From: Conus ventricosus
Lineage: Eukaryota > Mollusca > Gastropoda > Neogastropoda > Conidae
Assembly: GCA_018398815.1 (NCBI GenBank)
Contig: JAFLJL010014879.1
Span: 76,362 to 140,361 of the forward strand
DNA length: 64,000 bases
Reading direction: 5' to 3'
The translations under genes and the position numbers were made by a program. Shown here in pieces: positions 34,907-45,861 of the stretch. Each line of letters begins with the position of its first letter. Position 1 is the stretch's first letter. Below the pieces are notes generated by a model. The model was given only the letters and a program-made list of their open reading frames with translations. It did not search any database and had not been told where the DNA came from.

Positions 34907-35354
34907 ATGGAAGCTCAGAAGGAAGTGCAGAACGAAACAAGAATGGTAAAGGAAGAGACCTTGAAAATGATACGGGAATCATTTCAGGCGTGTAATGCTA
35001 TTAAGGAAACATTTTCGGGGATTAATCAATGCATGCTAAATCATCCAGATCACCTACAACTCAAACCCCCAAATTGGGAAAATGAATATCTTGAAATAAT
35101 AAAAAAAAATTCGAACTCGTCAAGCAAACATGAGAAAAGATTTAAATGAATTGGATGAAGCTATGATTGATCTTATAATAAAAGTTGATGAAAAATATAA
35201 AAACCCTGTTTATGCGGTCCTCCAGTGCCCGATTGCATATGAAAACTCTGGATTAACAAATACTCGTTTTGTGTTTGTTCTATCTAACGACTTCTTTGTT
35301 ACAACTGTTGTGTTGATCTCATGTAGATTAGATCGTAGTTTTACGTTGTCATGA
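34907..35354 (+). pseudogene. helical hypothetical protein, element B copy
   Basis: Starts MEAQKEVQNETRM at 34,907; four codons are inserted near the start relative to A. A shift in the A run near 35,110 separates the two halves. The A copy stops at 18,075, but here the frame runs on to 35,354 through the opposite-strand PolB 3' end because of a 4-base difference after CPIAY. The extension is probably meaningless. Confidence 0.5.
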
Positions 35355-38300
35355 TGAAAAGTCTTATTGCCAAACAATGCTTCTTTGTAGTTGCCATGTG
35401 ATATGTTTGACTGCACACCGCTGCGAGATATTCCCTTTGCTTTCTTAATGATTTTCTCCTGGCTCGAAATACTGTACATTTTCGACCTTAAACCAATTAA
35501 ACTCCTTAATCACCCCTCCGGATAATTCATCCTTCATCTTTCCTAAAACCTTCTTGTTAGTAATTGAATGTAAAGGCGAATCTTTAGGGTAATCGGATGT
35601 ATCATACCATCCCGCATGCCTTTAGCTACTTCGGTTTCCATGTCTTTATAGATGTCTTCAGTAGGGATATCTATAACAAAACTATCTGTATCTGTGTAAA
35701 GTACTCTGGACTCGGGATACGAGGGCTTAAAGTAGTCATAAAGAAATTCTAACATCAAAAGCTTTGATAATTCTAAAACAGTAAACCGATAAATACAGGT
35801 TTGTCCAATTTGACTTTCTTTTTTTTCATCATTATGCCAAAAAGCTGATCATGAAATCTTCTAAAGTCCTGATAATTTGGTTTTGAAGTCAGCTTAATTG
35901 CTTCGTTCTCTCTGGTGACCAATCTAACATCTTTGCGCTTGTGCGGATTCTCCATAGTCTTTCCAAAACAGCTGTTGTTCATCAGCTTGAAAAAGTCTTT
36001 TTCTGAAGCATCTGCAGATTTAGTTCTGAGATCAGTGTTCTTCATGATGTATGGTTTCATGAAACTGTTCTTGATCAAAAGCAATTATGCGATGAACTGC
36101 TGTCAACTTCAAACATGTCTTAAATAAAATTGTAGAAGTCTGTAATGACAGACATAATTTTTTTTGCCTTGAAGATTAGGCACAAGTTTAGGCGGTTCTG
36201 TTTTCTCCATCTTTAGACTTTCTGCTGCTAATGGATAGTCATTATGGAGGTCATGGAGTTCATGAGGATATTCTAAGTCAACTTCTAGAATGAAGCCACG
36301 TGCTGATCAGGCGTTAAACTGTTCAACCACTTTAATGCCTTTTGAATATTATTCGTACCTGTGTACATCTTGAAGTTACGTAATGGAAGTGATTGCGCCA
36401 TTGCCCAACCATACAGATTGTTTGCGTCTAAATACATGAGATAGTTAGACCTTTTACTCGGATCATAGTCGTCCAAGTATTTGTTGTTTGCTTTACAGTA
36501 ATGATGCGACGCCATACTAATTCCCCCACGCAATCCGTTTTCAATCATCTGAATCATTGGTAGGTCAGACAATAAATCAATCTGTACTCCAGTAAACTTT
36601 AAGAAAGCATCCCAGCTCATCCCGGGCGCAAGAATGTAATGCGCGGGATCCAGGCTATAATGTTTCATGCAGGTCTTTCTATAATTTTCAAAGACGTCGC
36701 CAACAAAACATACATCTGCCATTAAGTAGGAGCCATGATAGTCTCCCATCGTTTTACACTCTAACTTTTGCCACGCATCTTGAGCATGCTGGTAATCTGA
36801 ATCACTGATGTCCTTTCTCTAAGACTAGAAAAGAATGCGCCTTTAGGCGGAAGTGAGTCTTCATCAAACCTTTCCAACTGTTCATGTACTCATAAGGGTA
36901 AACGCCCTTTCTAACAAGAGTTGGGTCAAAATATTCTTCCGTTATTGGGCAGGACTTTAAGGACATAGCTAGTGACTCTAATGATCCCATCATGTGTTGC
37001 ATAGAGTCATAAAAAGACATGTTATTTAGATTAAAGCACATGTACTTTTCTGATGACTGTGCAATGCATGCTACCCTGAAGGCGTTGGTTACTGCTTGCA
37101 ATATAAGATGAGAGTCGTAACCTCGCAAGTTATGAAAGAGATGGGCAGCTTCCATGTCTTTGGGTCAAACTTTAGTTGAAGATTGCATTTACTGTGCGCA
37201 GCTCCTCTGAACTTTCCGCTAATGTGATCATGGTCTCTTACTGTTGGATTTGTTGCTTCTTCACTGAGTTCTAAACCGCAAATCCAACAGTGAGTGGCTG
37301 AGTCATACTGCTGTTGATCTTCAGGAGTCATTATGATTTCAGATAAATTCAGATTATTAGAACAGTCATTACGCACTTGCTGCATGCGTTCTAAGAAGTA
37401 TTTTGCAGCATTAGACCCTCTATATAATTTTGGTTCTGAATGGACACCATCGACCTAACAAACAATGAAAGCAAATGAACAAATCTGATGATTACTCATT
37501 AAGACTGTTTTTCGAAGTTTTTGTGGCGCTGGCCTTCATAAGGAACAATAAGCGACTCGAAGTCTGCGTAAAACTACGTATGGAGAATTTTGCATCCGTT
37601 TCCAGTTCTTAAAACTAACTTTAGATCCAGGTGGGGGGCGTAATTAGTTCTGTATTACAGTCAACTGGGCGATACAATGTTTCTTATGTTCGCTTGCGGC
37701 TTGAACAGATGGCATTCTTGTTAAACATTTTCTGCAGAATTCTTGTTTGTGCCCATCTTTTGAAGTATGCTGCATTAGTTTACTCATTGTTCGTATCATT
37801 GTGTAATGTGGCAGCCCGCTGGTGAAAACATTAGTAGTAAGTCAACATGATTTTTGTCTGGCTCGCCAATCGTTGGACTGTTCTTGGACACTTTAATTGG
37901 CACCAAATCTGTTTCCTCATCCCATGTGTAGACATTAACAGTTATGGGTTTGTTTTGTTCTTCAAACTGATCAATTTGATCTACACTAACAGGAAAGGAT
38001 ATTCCACTAAAGTTAAGATCATTGATGTAAGGGCGATAGTTAGACACTCTCTCTGCGTTTTTGCGGGCGTAATGCAGCCTTGCAAGAACCACACCACATA
38101 AAACATTTGTTGTCTGTATTCTTTATGTTTAGAACTGCTTTTTTTGCGACTAATGCTGGAGGTAGTGGAATGTGAGACTTGCCTACAATCGGTGCATACT
38201 TAGCTGTTTTAATCTAATCTCTAAGACTTCGCCCTCTGACCAACCAGAGCCTCTCATTTTAGCTTCTTCAGCAGCAGTGTCAAACTGTGTAAGCAGTTCG

Positions 38301-38599
38301 TCTGCCCAACCGGGTGTTAAGTCATTAGAGGAAAGAATAGTCTGTTGTTTAGTCGAGACCCAGACTTCTAAATTTTCTTCATTTATTGTTATATAGTCGA
38401 TTAAAACAGCTAACATTACTTTAACCGGTGGGTCTATTGTTAGTTTGCCTGGAACTTGAGAAATAGCATGAACAACACTTGCCTGTACGTTTGTTGGGTC
38501 AATGACTTCTAAATCAATATCATTCAGTGCTCTTGATAAACGCTCTCTCTCAAGCATTCCTTCAAACAATTCGTCTTGTCCTTCATATATCTTATCCAT
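35210..38599 (-). pseudogene. protein-primed type B DNA polymerase, element B copy
   Basis: Starts MDKIYEGQDELF at 38,599; the stop is at 35,210 (GHWRTA end). Same motif order as in element A. Exonuclease II and the treble-clef block lie at 37,105-37,300, motif A at ~36,405-36,435, motif B at ~35,945-35,975, and the catalytic motif C YTDTDS is in frame at ~35,675-35,700. At least seven frameshifts divide it into pieces of 80-155 codons, so it is more broken than the copy in A although the element is the later insertion. Confidence 0.87.
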
Positions 38600-38649
38600 G
38601 TTGAGTCTCTTTTCTAACTCAAAATATTTATTTAAATTAAAAAAAAAAC

Positions 38650-39350
38650 TTAACCAGAATCAATATCGACGGTCTTTTTACGCTTGGACTCATAAACTAA
38701 AGTATAAACACCTTTTGGTGTTGTTAATGTGAGCTGTTTAGAACAGAGTTTAATGTTTCGTTTACTTTTTTTAAGCATTCCTTTTTTATCTGCTCGGCGT
38801 CTGGCTGTTGAGAAAAACTTGTCCTCGCCTTTCTTTGAAGATCAAACTTTTGTCTTTTGTAGTCATCAAAATCGGCCTGTAAACGATTAAATTCTTCATC
38901 CGTGATGTTTGAGTCAACTAGCGCTTTATTTATTGTCAGTTTGAACGAGCTAAGTTTAGCTGTTATTAGTTGAACCATAGCTGTGTGCTTTTGGAGTTTA
39001 GTTTTTAATTTTTTGCTAGCAGCCCCTACAGCTAATGAACACAGGCCGAGAGCTAAAGACAACCCGCCTAGAGGCAAAGCTGCGGGCGCACCTATGCCTG
39101 TTGCTAAGATGCCTACACTTGTCCCCGCTGATAGAGTGCTTATAGTCGATGTTCCAGTATTAACATATGTTACAGCATTAAAGGCAGCAGAATACCTTCG
39201 TTTGGTTTTGCTGTATTTTGAAAGGTCCTGCTCTAGTTTTTGTTGCATTTGTGTAATGTTTGTTAATCTAAAGGTTTTTATGTCAGGGGCTATCTCTTCT
39301 CTTGGCAACTCTGGCGCTGTAGGCACATTTGGATAAACCTGAACAGACAT
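38650..39350 (-). pseudogene. Gly/Ala-rich membrane plus coiled-coil protein, element B copy
   Basis: Almost complete: 208 codons are open from MSVQVYPNVPTAPE at 39,350 to 38,724, with one shift near 38,727 before the conserved end (KRKKTVDID, stop at 38,650). The hydrophobic, glycine-rich hairpin (AGTSVGILATGIGAP and following) is at residues ~75-115, followed by KKLKTKLQKH and a long charged helix. The gene lies between PolB and the capsid-like gene on the same strand, spaced 50 and 23 bp, so one minus-strand late or replication operon is likely. Confidence 0.68.
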
Positions 39351-39373
39351 GCTTTTTATAAAATAAAAATAAT

Positions 39374-40638
39374 TTAGTATTGTATATCTTCTAATCTGTT
39401 ATCTTTAATATTCAGCTGCGCATCATATATTAAAAACAAATACACATTAAGCGGTTTATCAGCCTCTTTTTCTTTATCAATTTGAATGTTTATTATGTCC
39501 CTAACAGTTCTCCCGCTTCCATGTAACTGATTATCCTCCGTTGATCTTAGGTCAATCCATAAACCGTATTTCGTTGTTAAATAATGATCAAGTCTAACAC
39601 TGTGAAGATGCAAATCTTTAGACACAAGGTCAACTGTCGGATTTCTACACCTCCCGCCTCCAAACAGTTTTCTTATTTCATCAAAATGATGATAAGGTTT
39701 AAGCCCGCTAGCGTAGATTTGGTTAGGACTGCCTCAATTGTACATTGCACTTTCGTTATTTTAGGATTAACAAAATTTTCAGTTTGTCTTTGGAATGGTT
39801 CTTCATCTTCGCACAGCAATAAAATACCTTTAAGCGATCTTGCTGTGGCACTAAAACTAAAATTCCATATAGTGTGCCTTGCTTTTAGGATATTTAGAAT
39901 GATGAATCACTCTTTCGTAATATATTGCTAATTTTGACTGATATTGTTGCTCAATCAGCCATGCTAAATTACGGTTGCTAACAACGTCAAACTCTAACGA
40001 GATGTCAGAAATGCTGTACTTTGCTTCGGTGTCTGTAGATATAATAACATATTTGTGGTCATTAAAAGTTAGTTCATATGACAATCTGTCTTTTAATGCT
40101 CCTTGAAAGTATGGGGCATGCGCTTTTAACAACTCAAAATCTAGGGGTATGAAAAAGCGATTTCCATACGTAAACTTACGGCTACAAACCTTTTGCCGTC
40201 TTTAGCATCTTTAGCGCCTATTCTATGTTTTAGTGCTTCTTCATTTTCGATTCCTTGAAACGCAAGATCGGCCCTTTCATTCGCGGTTAGCCATAGATCA
40301 GAATAGGCTAAAAATATGTCTGCATTGTGTAAAGAAAATATTTCTTGCCCCTCAAGTTTTATAGAAATTTTCTTAACGATTGCCCGCCCCAGATTCTGTA
40401 CAACTGTCCTGTTTGGGTCTGTTGTTGAAGCGAGTACTATTTTGAAAGTAAGACGCGCAGAGCCTGGCACAATCACGTCATTTGCTCCTAGGTCTGGAAA
40501 TTTGACAGTAAGAATTTGATCTGCATCAATAGTAGATGGATTATTTGGAACAGTAATAGTCCGCTTATTTCCCTTCACGCCAAAGGGCTCTTTCAGTCTT
40601 CTATGCGGGTCAAGAATCGAGCCATGTGCTTGCGACAT
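39374..40638 (-). pseudogene. capsid-like protein, candidate double-jelly-roll major capsid protein
   Basis: About 420 codons from MSQAHGSILDPHRRL at 40,638. The first 165 are open and contain VIVPGSARLTFKIVL, then NLGRAIVKKISIKLEGQEI and LAYSDLWLTANER. This beta-rich pattern (a nearly invariant GxAxV..xxxIxxGGxxI block followed by a long helix) resembles the N-terminal jelly roll of double-jelly-roll capsid proteins in large DNA viruses. The second half has LSYELTFND and YSISDISLEF. Shifts occur near 40,140, 39,870, 39,735, 39,660 and 39,625. The fold assignment is inference; no structure search was possible. Confidence 0.62.
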
Positions 40639-40676
40639 TTTTATGAAGCAAAATAAAAAGTTAATTATTTAAAAAC

Positions 40677-41874
40677 ATGGCAGGAATTGAAGGCGAAGAA
40701 GATTATGATGTTTTTGATCCTGGAGACGACATGAGTGAAATGATCCCTTTGACGCGGCATCGCTCAGCGCTCTCAATGCGGCGTGAATTAACAGAAAGTA
40801 CGGTCGGAGCATTTTACAAAAGTTTAGGTCAAGAACCTCCCGAATTTATAGACCCAAATGATTTTGAATTAGAAGATGGTCATTTGTTTGTAAGGGGCGA
40901 TCAAGAACAACTTATTCGGCTTACAACTAAACCAGACCATCAAAGTTTTTAGCCAAGAGTACAATTATACAAAGACTCAGTGTGAAAGATCAAAATCGCC
41001 TTGGTCTTGTTAGACCAAAATTAGGGGCGGAGGCGTTTCTAAACTTCAAAAACACTACAAGAACTCCCAACAGATAACCAAATGCAAAACATGGAACTTA
41101 AAGAATTAAATCAATCGGCAGACGAATTAATAAATGCAATAGAAGCAGAAACCAGTTTTTCAGAAGAAACAGCGTTAAAGACTATACACGACTCGCCGCT
41201 ACCCATGCGAGAACTAACGGCCCTTGATCGTGCTTTGAGAAGCATCAGAGGCGAATTAACAAACAATTTAGCAAAACTGGGTGAACTAGATGAGCATATA
41301 AAAAGAAAAAGAAAAACTCGTTGAGGCTGATGACGCTAACTTAGGGCATGATATTAAAGAAAGAATAACCCAAAGACTAAAAGATCTTGAACAAGAAAGA
41401 TCAGCAAGACTAGAAGTGCTGTCTACTAACCGAGAACAATTACGAACTCAAGTGAGCAGAATAAGAGAAACTATCCAAAGAATTTTATATGAAGACACAA
41501 CGCTAGCAGAAAGAATAAAACATGTTTAGAGAGCAAGGAGTCACATTTGCAAGCGTTATAACAGCCTTAGGATTTGCAATAAGTACACTAGTGTTAGCTA
41601 TTACAGGTGGCGGTGGCCAAAGTTCATTACCCATACCGCCATCGCCTCCATCTCCGCCTGATAAATCATGGGTAAAAAAACAGCTTGATCATCTTGCGGA
41701 TTTATTAAAAAAATTAGCCGGTAAAGCTATAGACTCTTTACCGGGTATATTAGGGGGTGTTGTTAGCTGGCTTTTGTCTACTGCAAGCAAGTAGTTGGCT
41801 TTATGGCCGAGCACTTATGGGCATTAGGGCTCTTCATAGTCGGGTTAATATTTAGTGAGATAAAGACCAAGTAA
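40677..41874 (+). pseudogene. coiled-coil/membrane protein (~395 aa), frameshifted
   Basis: Starts MAGIEGEEDYDVFDPGDD at 40,677, diverging from the capsid-like gene across 38 bp. N-terminal acidic region with RHRSALSMRRELTES, then a long charged coiled coil (41,090-41,500), a hydrophobic helix VITALGFAISTLVLAI (~41,555-41,605), a Gly- and Pro-rich linker (PIPPSPPSPPD), an amphipathic segment, and a final hydrophobic stretch with WALGLFIVGLIF ending at 41,874. Frames shift near 40,945, 41,315 and 41,790. The coil-helix-proline plan resembles membrane-anchored virion or fusion-associated proteins, but I know only uncharacterised relatives. Confidence 0.62.
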
Positions 41875-41876
41875 TC

Positions 41877-43055
41877 CTAGGCAGTTAATCCAAGAACAAG
41901 CGCTGTCTTTTCATATTCATGGTCATCGCGAACAAAGTCCGCGAGCTTTGCTGAGTCTTCAATGGCCTTTGGGCTTTGGGCCTCGGGGATTGGATGACTT
42001 ATTCTTGGGTGTTTGTTTACTGCTTGCAATATTACTGGCTCAGAAGTTATGTCGTTTTTCCCAACCTTCTGTTCATTGCCTGCTATAAGAATTTCATTAT
42101 TATAGTTTATTATTGTACCTATCTGGAGTCTGAGGTCAGAAGGCAGCATGTATAAACCAGTGCCAACAGCAAAGTCTACTTTCGATCTTGCGTATTGTAA
42201 AACATTTTGGTATCTTTTAATACTTGAAGGTAAATCAACTGTAGAATTAATGGCGTCCTCTAAATTTGCCAAGAACTGTTTTTGTGCATCAAAGCCAGTA
42301 GAAGGATCAGTAATGCTCGATCTTGCCTGTGCTTGCGAGCCTAGCAAACACCAAACGTAAGTACGAATACAGTCGTTTATTCGTTCTATTCCTGCTCTAG
42401 TTAGGCCCTTAGAAGTGTCTAAGATAAATGTTGTCCATGCTGTTTTATGCTCTTGCTGTAGGGACCCAGGCTCAACAGTTGTGCCAAAAAAGAAAGATTT
42501 GAAAGGGGATGCCAGTCATAGTTATACTTTCTGTGCGTGCCCGAAAATAATGGTCGCCTAGGCCATGATTAGATCCAACTTTTGTCTAAAGGCTGTCTTG
42601 ATGTTAATATTAAATTCGTTACAGATCCTTTCAAAAGCCTTCATGTCTATTCTGTTGCTGAGTGGATTAAACGGTTTGTCATTTGGTAATGGAGCTTGCA
42701 GTTCAGTCAAAATAACGTCTGAAGGTGTAATAGAAATGAAATCTGTACACTGACCTCACCAAAGGATCATGGTGATTTAAATGATCAGCATACGACACTC
42801 CACACCCAGTTGATGCGCAAAACACAGCAAAGTTTAACTGGTTATGATAAAACTGCATCGGATGACTAAACCACGCTTTCTTGATGTGGTCGTTTTCAAT
42901 AGGGGGGTTAAGATAGCTCTTCAATGGAGTACTCACCTTTTTATGAAAAGTAACAGTCTGGGTCACAGCAATGTCAAGAGTATCAGTTGTTTGTTTTTAA
43001 GATTGTAGTGCGGCCCAACAGAATATTTTGCATCAGTATATTTGAATGCACTCAT
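41877..43055 (-). pseudogene. second structural candidate (~390 aa), frameshifted
   Basis: Runs from the ATG at 43,055 (MSAFKYTDAKYS) to 41,877, tail to tail with the previous gene (2 bp apart). Clean blocks include LKSYLNPPIENDHIKKAWF with SHPMQFYHNQLNFAV (42,810-42,930) and FDAQKQFLANLEDAINS with FAVGTGLYMLPSDLRLQIG (42,110-42,300). Frame changes lie near 42,700-42,780, 42,500-42,560 and 42,350. The family is widespread, uncharacterised, and consistently found beside the capsid-like gene in elements of this kind. A virion structural role is therefore plausible, not shown. Confidence 0.58.
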
Positions 43056-43073
43056 TTTTATTTCGTTTAAAAA

Positions 43074-43760
43074 ATGTTTGTAACAATAACAACCCAAGAC
43101 CGTCCTTCGTTTTTAGAACATGCTATTGATAACATTGCGGGGCCAAAATGGTTGCGCTTCATGAAATATTTTACAAAGTTGTATGGTTTAATATAAGTGA
43201 ATCGAAGAAGAATAATAAGATTCAAAAAATTAACAAACCGGGACCATAGTTAGCCAGTTAACAATACCTGATGGTTATTACGGGTTTTGCTCACTAAAAG
43301 AAGCAATGAGTAACTTTGACATTACTCTCAAACTTAACAATGCAAATCTAAAAACAATGTTAACATTCAAGCCTGAAGAAGAAGGAGGTTACTATTTTGA
43401 TAAAGAGCTAGCTAAAATGTTAGGCTTTACGGCTAACAATTATAGATTTAGAGTTACACCGACCAAAACTACTTATGAGGGGAAAGTCCGCTCGATCTTG
43501 CATTACATTCATTACTCTATGTTCATTTGGATGAGCTAAGCACTGATGAAAACTTATATGATGAAGGCCCTCAACTGTTTTAAGAGCTCTTCCGTCAGGG
43601 AAAGCTGCATATTGCGATTATGAAATTATACAATTCCCTAATTTACAGTTTAAAAGATTAGTTTGTGGGAGGGTTGGATCATTTAATATAAAAATTGCAG
43701 ACCAAAGCGGGGAAAGTTGTGAAATGTGATAACCTACACATTGTTTTGGAAATAAAATAA
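43074..43760 (+). pseudogene. penton-like (single jelly roll) candidate, frameshifted
   Basis: Starts MFVTITTQDRPSFLEH at 43,074, back to back with the previous gene (18 bp). Conserved pieces: LKLNNANLKTMLTF and KMLGFTANNYRF (43,325-43,450), then YVHLDELSTDENLYD-like residues at ~43,530 and VLEIK at the end. The LGF block followed by a short strand and an acidic HxDE segment is the pattern I associate with minor capsid (penton) proteins of Polinton-like elements. That is recognition from memory and should be treated as tentative. Shifts occur near 43,160, 43,240, 43,510 and 43,620. Confidence 0.45.
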
Positions 43761-43776
43761 TAAGTTGTTCTAAAAA

Positions 43777-44629
43777 ATGTCGCGTGGGCCAGAAGAACCA
43801 GGAGTTACATTGGCGCCTGTAAGGTGTATAACCTTAGAATTAAAAGACCTTGCAGACGTTGCGGACTTTGAACAGAATGGTGAGATAGGCGCTTTGTATG
43901 GTTTTGAGTACACTAAAGATGGCGATTATAAACGCAAAGAGGTTGGCGACAGCAAAAAGTTTCCTAAACTAGAGCAACTGCGCAATGTTAGAAGCAAATA
44001 ATGCTGGCCAGTATGAATATAAAATAGTTCGAAAACCTGACAGCAAATGGCACTTAGAACCATATTTAGAATGGGAAATAAAATTTGAATTCATAAGCCC
44101 ATTTACATATTTTAGCCGTCAAAAAAGTTTCAGAAAAGCATTCAACTCTGGCCCTTTACATGTAAGTCTTATGCCTGAGGACAATAGTCGGAAAGAGATT
44201 GAAATAACGCCGTATGGGAAAAAACAGTACATCCTCCACAGAAAAGAAACAGTTGTAAAAAAAGCTTCTACAAAATTACAGTTCTTTCCAAGCAGAAAAT
44301 TAGGAGACACGTTCACAATAATATTTGAAATTTCTGTCTTTAAAGATGTGGAGAGGATGGGTTGTGGGCGTTAGTGACGACCTTATAAAAGGAATTATAT
44401 TAGCTGGCAAAATTAGACGTTAAACGCCTTAACGTTACCATCGTCGTTCTTCACAATGGTGAGGACATTAGGTTATGACAACAGCACAAAATTACTGTTG
44501 GCTTAAATAGAAACAATCTTACAGAACTAAATTGGATTAATCTTACCCATTTAGGCCTTATTAGGGTTTTATTATACTGAACAAGTTTTAACAGAGAGTA
44601 TGATAAAATAATAAACTGGATTAGATTAA
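43777..44629 (+). pseudogene. conserved hypothetical protein (~285 aa), frameshifted
   Basis: Starts MSRGPEEPGVTLAPVR at 43,777, 16 bp after the previous gene. A first part to ~43,985 has ITLELKDLADVADFEQ; the second (43,985-44,374) has HLEPYLEWEIKFEFISPF and a beta-rich stretch; the last part ends with TEQVLTEG-type residues and a stop at 44,629. Shifts near 43,980, 44,355, 44,395 and 44,440-44,600. Matches 48,933-49,786 in element A throughout. No domain recognised; its place just before the packaging ATPase suggests a late gene. Confidence 0.55.
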
Positions 44630-44646
44630 ATTCTTTTATTAAAACT

Positions 44647-45250
44647 ATGGAGCAGTTAACTTTATGACAAAAACTCCTCATTGCTCATTGATTTGCGGGC
44701 AGACTGGTTGTGGAAAAACAATATTTGTCCTAGACCTATTACAAACAGTTTATCGCTATAATTTTAATCATATTGTGGTTTTCTGTCAACACTTAAATGG
44801 AACAAAGCATATCATGAGAGAAGGTTTATATGGACAGATGATGACATATATTAGTTGATCCTAGCAATAAACTGAGTGAGTGTTTAGAACAGTTTTATAG
44901 ACTGTTGAAGGAACGCAAACACTATTTGTTATAGATGACTGTTCGGCAGAAAGAGACATAGTTAAAAGAGAAACACTTTGTCAAAACTAGCTTTCAGCGG
45001 AAGGCATGCTAGGATAATGTGTGTGGATTTTATGCCAAAATATAACTCAGTTTTAAAAGACTTTAGAGAACAGTTAAAGACTGTAGTGTTATTCACATGA
45101 AAGACAGAGACTCATTTGAAGAAGTTTGCGTGAAAATGATGTTATTGAAAACGACCAGGAAAAACACAGGATTAAGCAAAAACTGAAATCTGAAAAGTTT
45201 GTTAATTAGTATTGAAAACGGATAACCCTACACAGTATGTTTGTTTGTAG
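44647..45250 (+). pseudogene. A32/FtsK-type packaging ATPase, element B copy
   Basis: Starts MEQL at 44,647. Walker A CGQTGCGKT (~44,694-44,722) is followed by VVFCQHL, a Walker B region LFVIDDCSAE (~44,922-44,952) and the GRHA/WILCQ block (~45,000-45,040). Several shifts (near 44,660, 44,845, 44,905, 44,968, 45,000 and 45,100) break it. Its C-terminal codons read LKTDNPTQY inside the right TIR and stop at 45,250, the same as in element A. The family drives DNA into capsids. Confidence 0.8.
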
Positions 45251-45446
45251 ATAATCGTTATTTTTTGGTTATTGAAGTCTTACTTGTCAGAGAACGTATA
45301 AATGCCGCTTTTAGGCCTTTCGCCCAAAAACTGGTTTGAGGGCGAAAGTGAGTTAGAGAACGTATAATGCCAATCCTGGGTCACTTTCGCCCGAAAACTG
45401 GTTTGATGGGCGAAAGTGAGTCAGGATTGGTATTTATACGTTCTCT
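45221..45446 (-). repeat. right TIR of element B with 1.7 copies of the terminal palindrome
   Basis: Reverse complement of the left TIR, but the terminal hairpin occurs as a complete 92-bp copy (45,355-45,446) preceded by a truncated one (45,289-45,354) in the same orientation. The truncated copy lacks its last ~26 bp and begins with the same AGAGAACGTATAAATGCC. Confidence 0.92.
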
Positions 45447-45451
45447 AAACG
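45447..45451. other. target-site duplication of element B, right copy
   Basis: AAACG follows the GTTCTCT end of element B and continues into CAAGATC, the next bases of the capsid-like gene as seen in the uninterrupted homologue at 40,257-40,267. Confidence 0.9.
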
Positions 45452-45821
45452 CAAGATCTTCCCTTTCATTCGCGTTAGCCATAGATCAGAATAGGTTAAA
45501 ATATGTCTGCATTGTGTAAAGAAAATACTTCTTTCCCTCAAGTTTTACAGAAATTTTCTTAACGATTGCCCACCCCAATTTGGACAACTGATCTCTTTGG
45601 GTCTGTTGTTGAAGCGAGTTCTATTTTAAAAGTAAGCCGTGCAGAGCCTGGCACAATCAAATCATTCCGCTCCTAGGTCTGGAATCTAACAGTAAGAATT
45701 TGATCTGCATCAATAGTAGATGGATTATTTGGAACAGTAATATTTCGTTTATTTCCCTTCACGCCATGGGGGTTTTTCAGACTTCTATTCGGGTCAGAAT
45801 CGAGCCATATACTTGTGCCAT
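45452..45821 (-). pseudogene. capsid-like protein of element A, 5' part
   Basis: Continuation of 29,181-30,076 on the far side of element B; the start is at 45,821. Short blocks matching the element B homologue are present (for example the region encoding ILTVRFPDL-like residues near 45,680), but frames change near 45,520, 45,580, 45,665, 45,770 and 45,800. The gene is split by 15.4 kb. Confidence 0.65.
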
Positions 45822-45861
45822 TTTTTTTATAAACAAATATAAAAGTTAATTATTTAAAAAC

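Larger units (their letters stand above)
30077..45446 (+). mobile_element. element B: second Polinton/adintovirus-like element nested in A
   Basis: 15,370 bp with its own terminal inverted repeats, each containing a 92-bp palindrome, and a 5-bp AAACG duplication inside A's capsid-like gene. Gene order and orientation match element A except for the left-arm DUF3102-like gene, which points the other way. The two elements are clearly similar through the body but differ in their terminal palindromes and left arm, so B is a related lineage, not a duplicate of A. Many genes are frameshifted. Confidence 0.9.
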
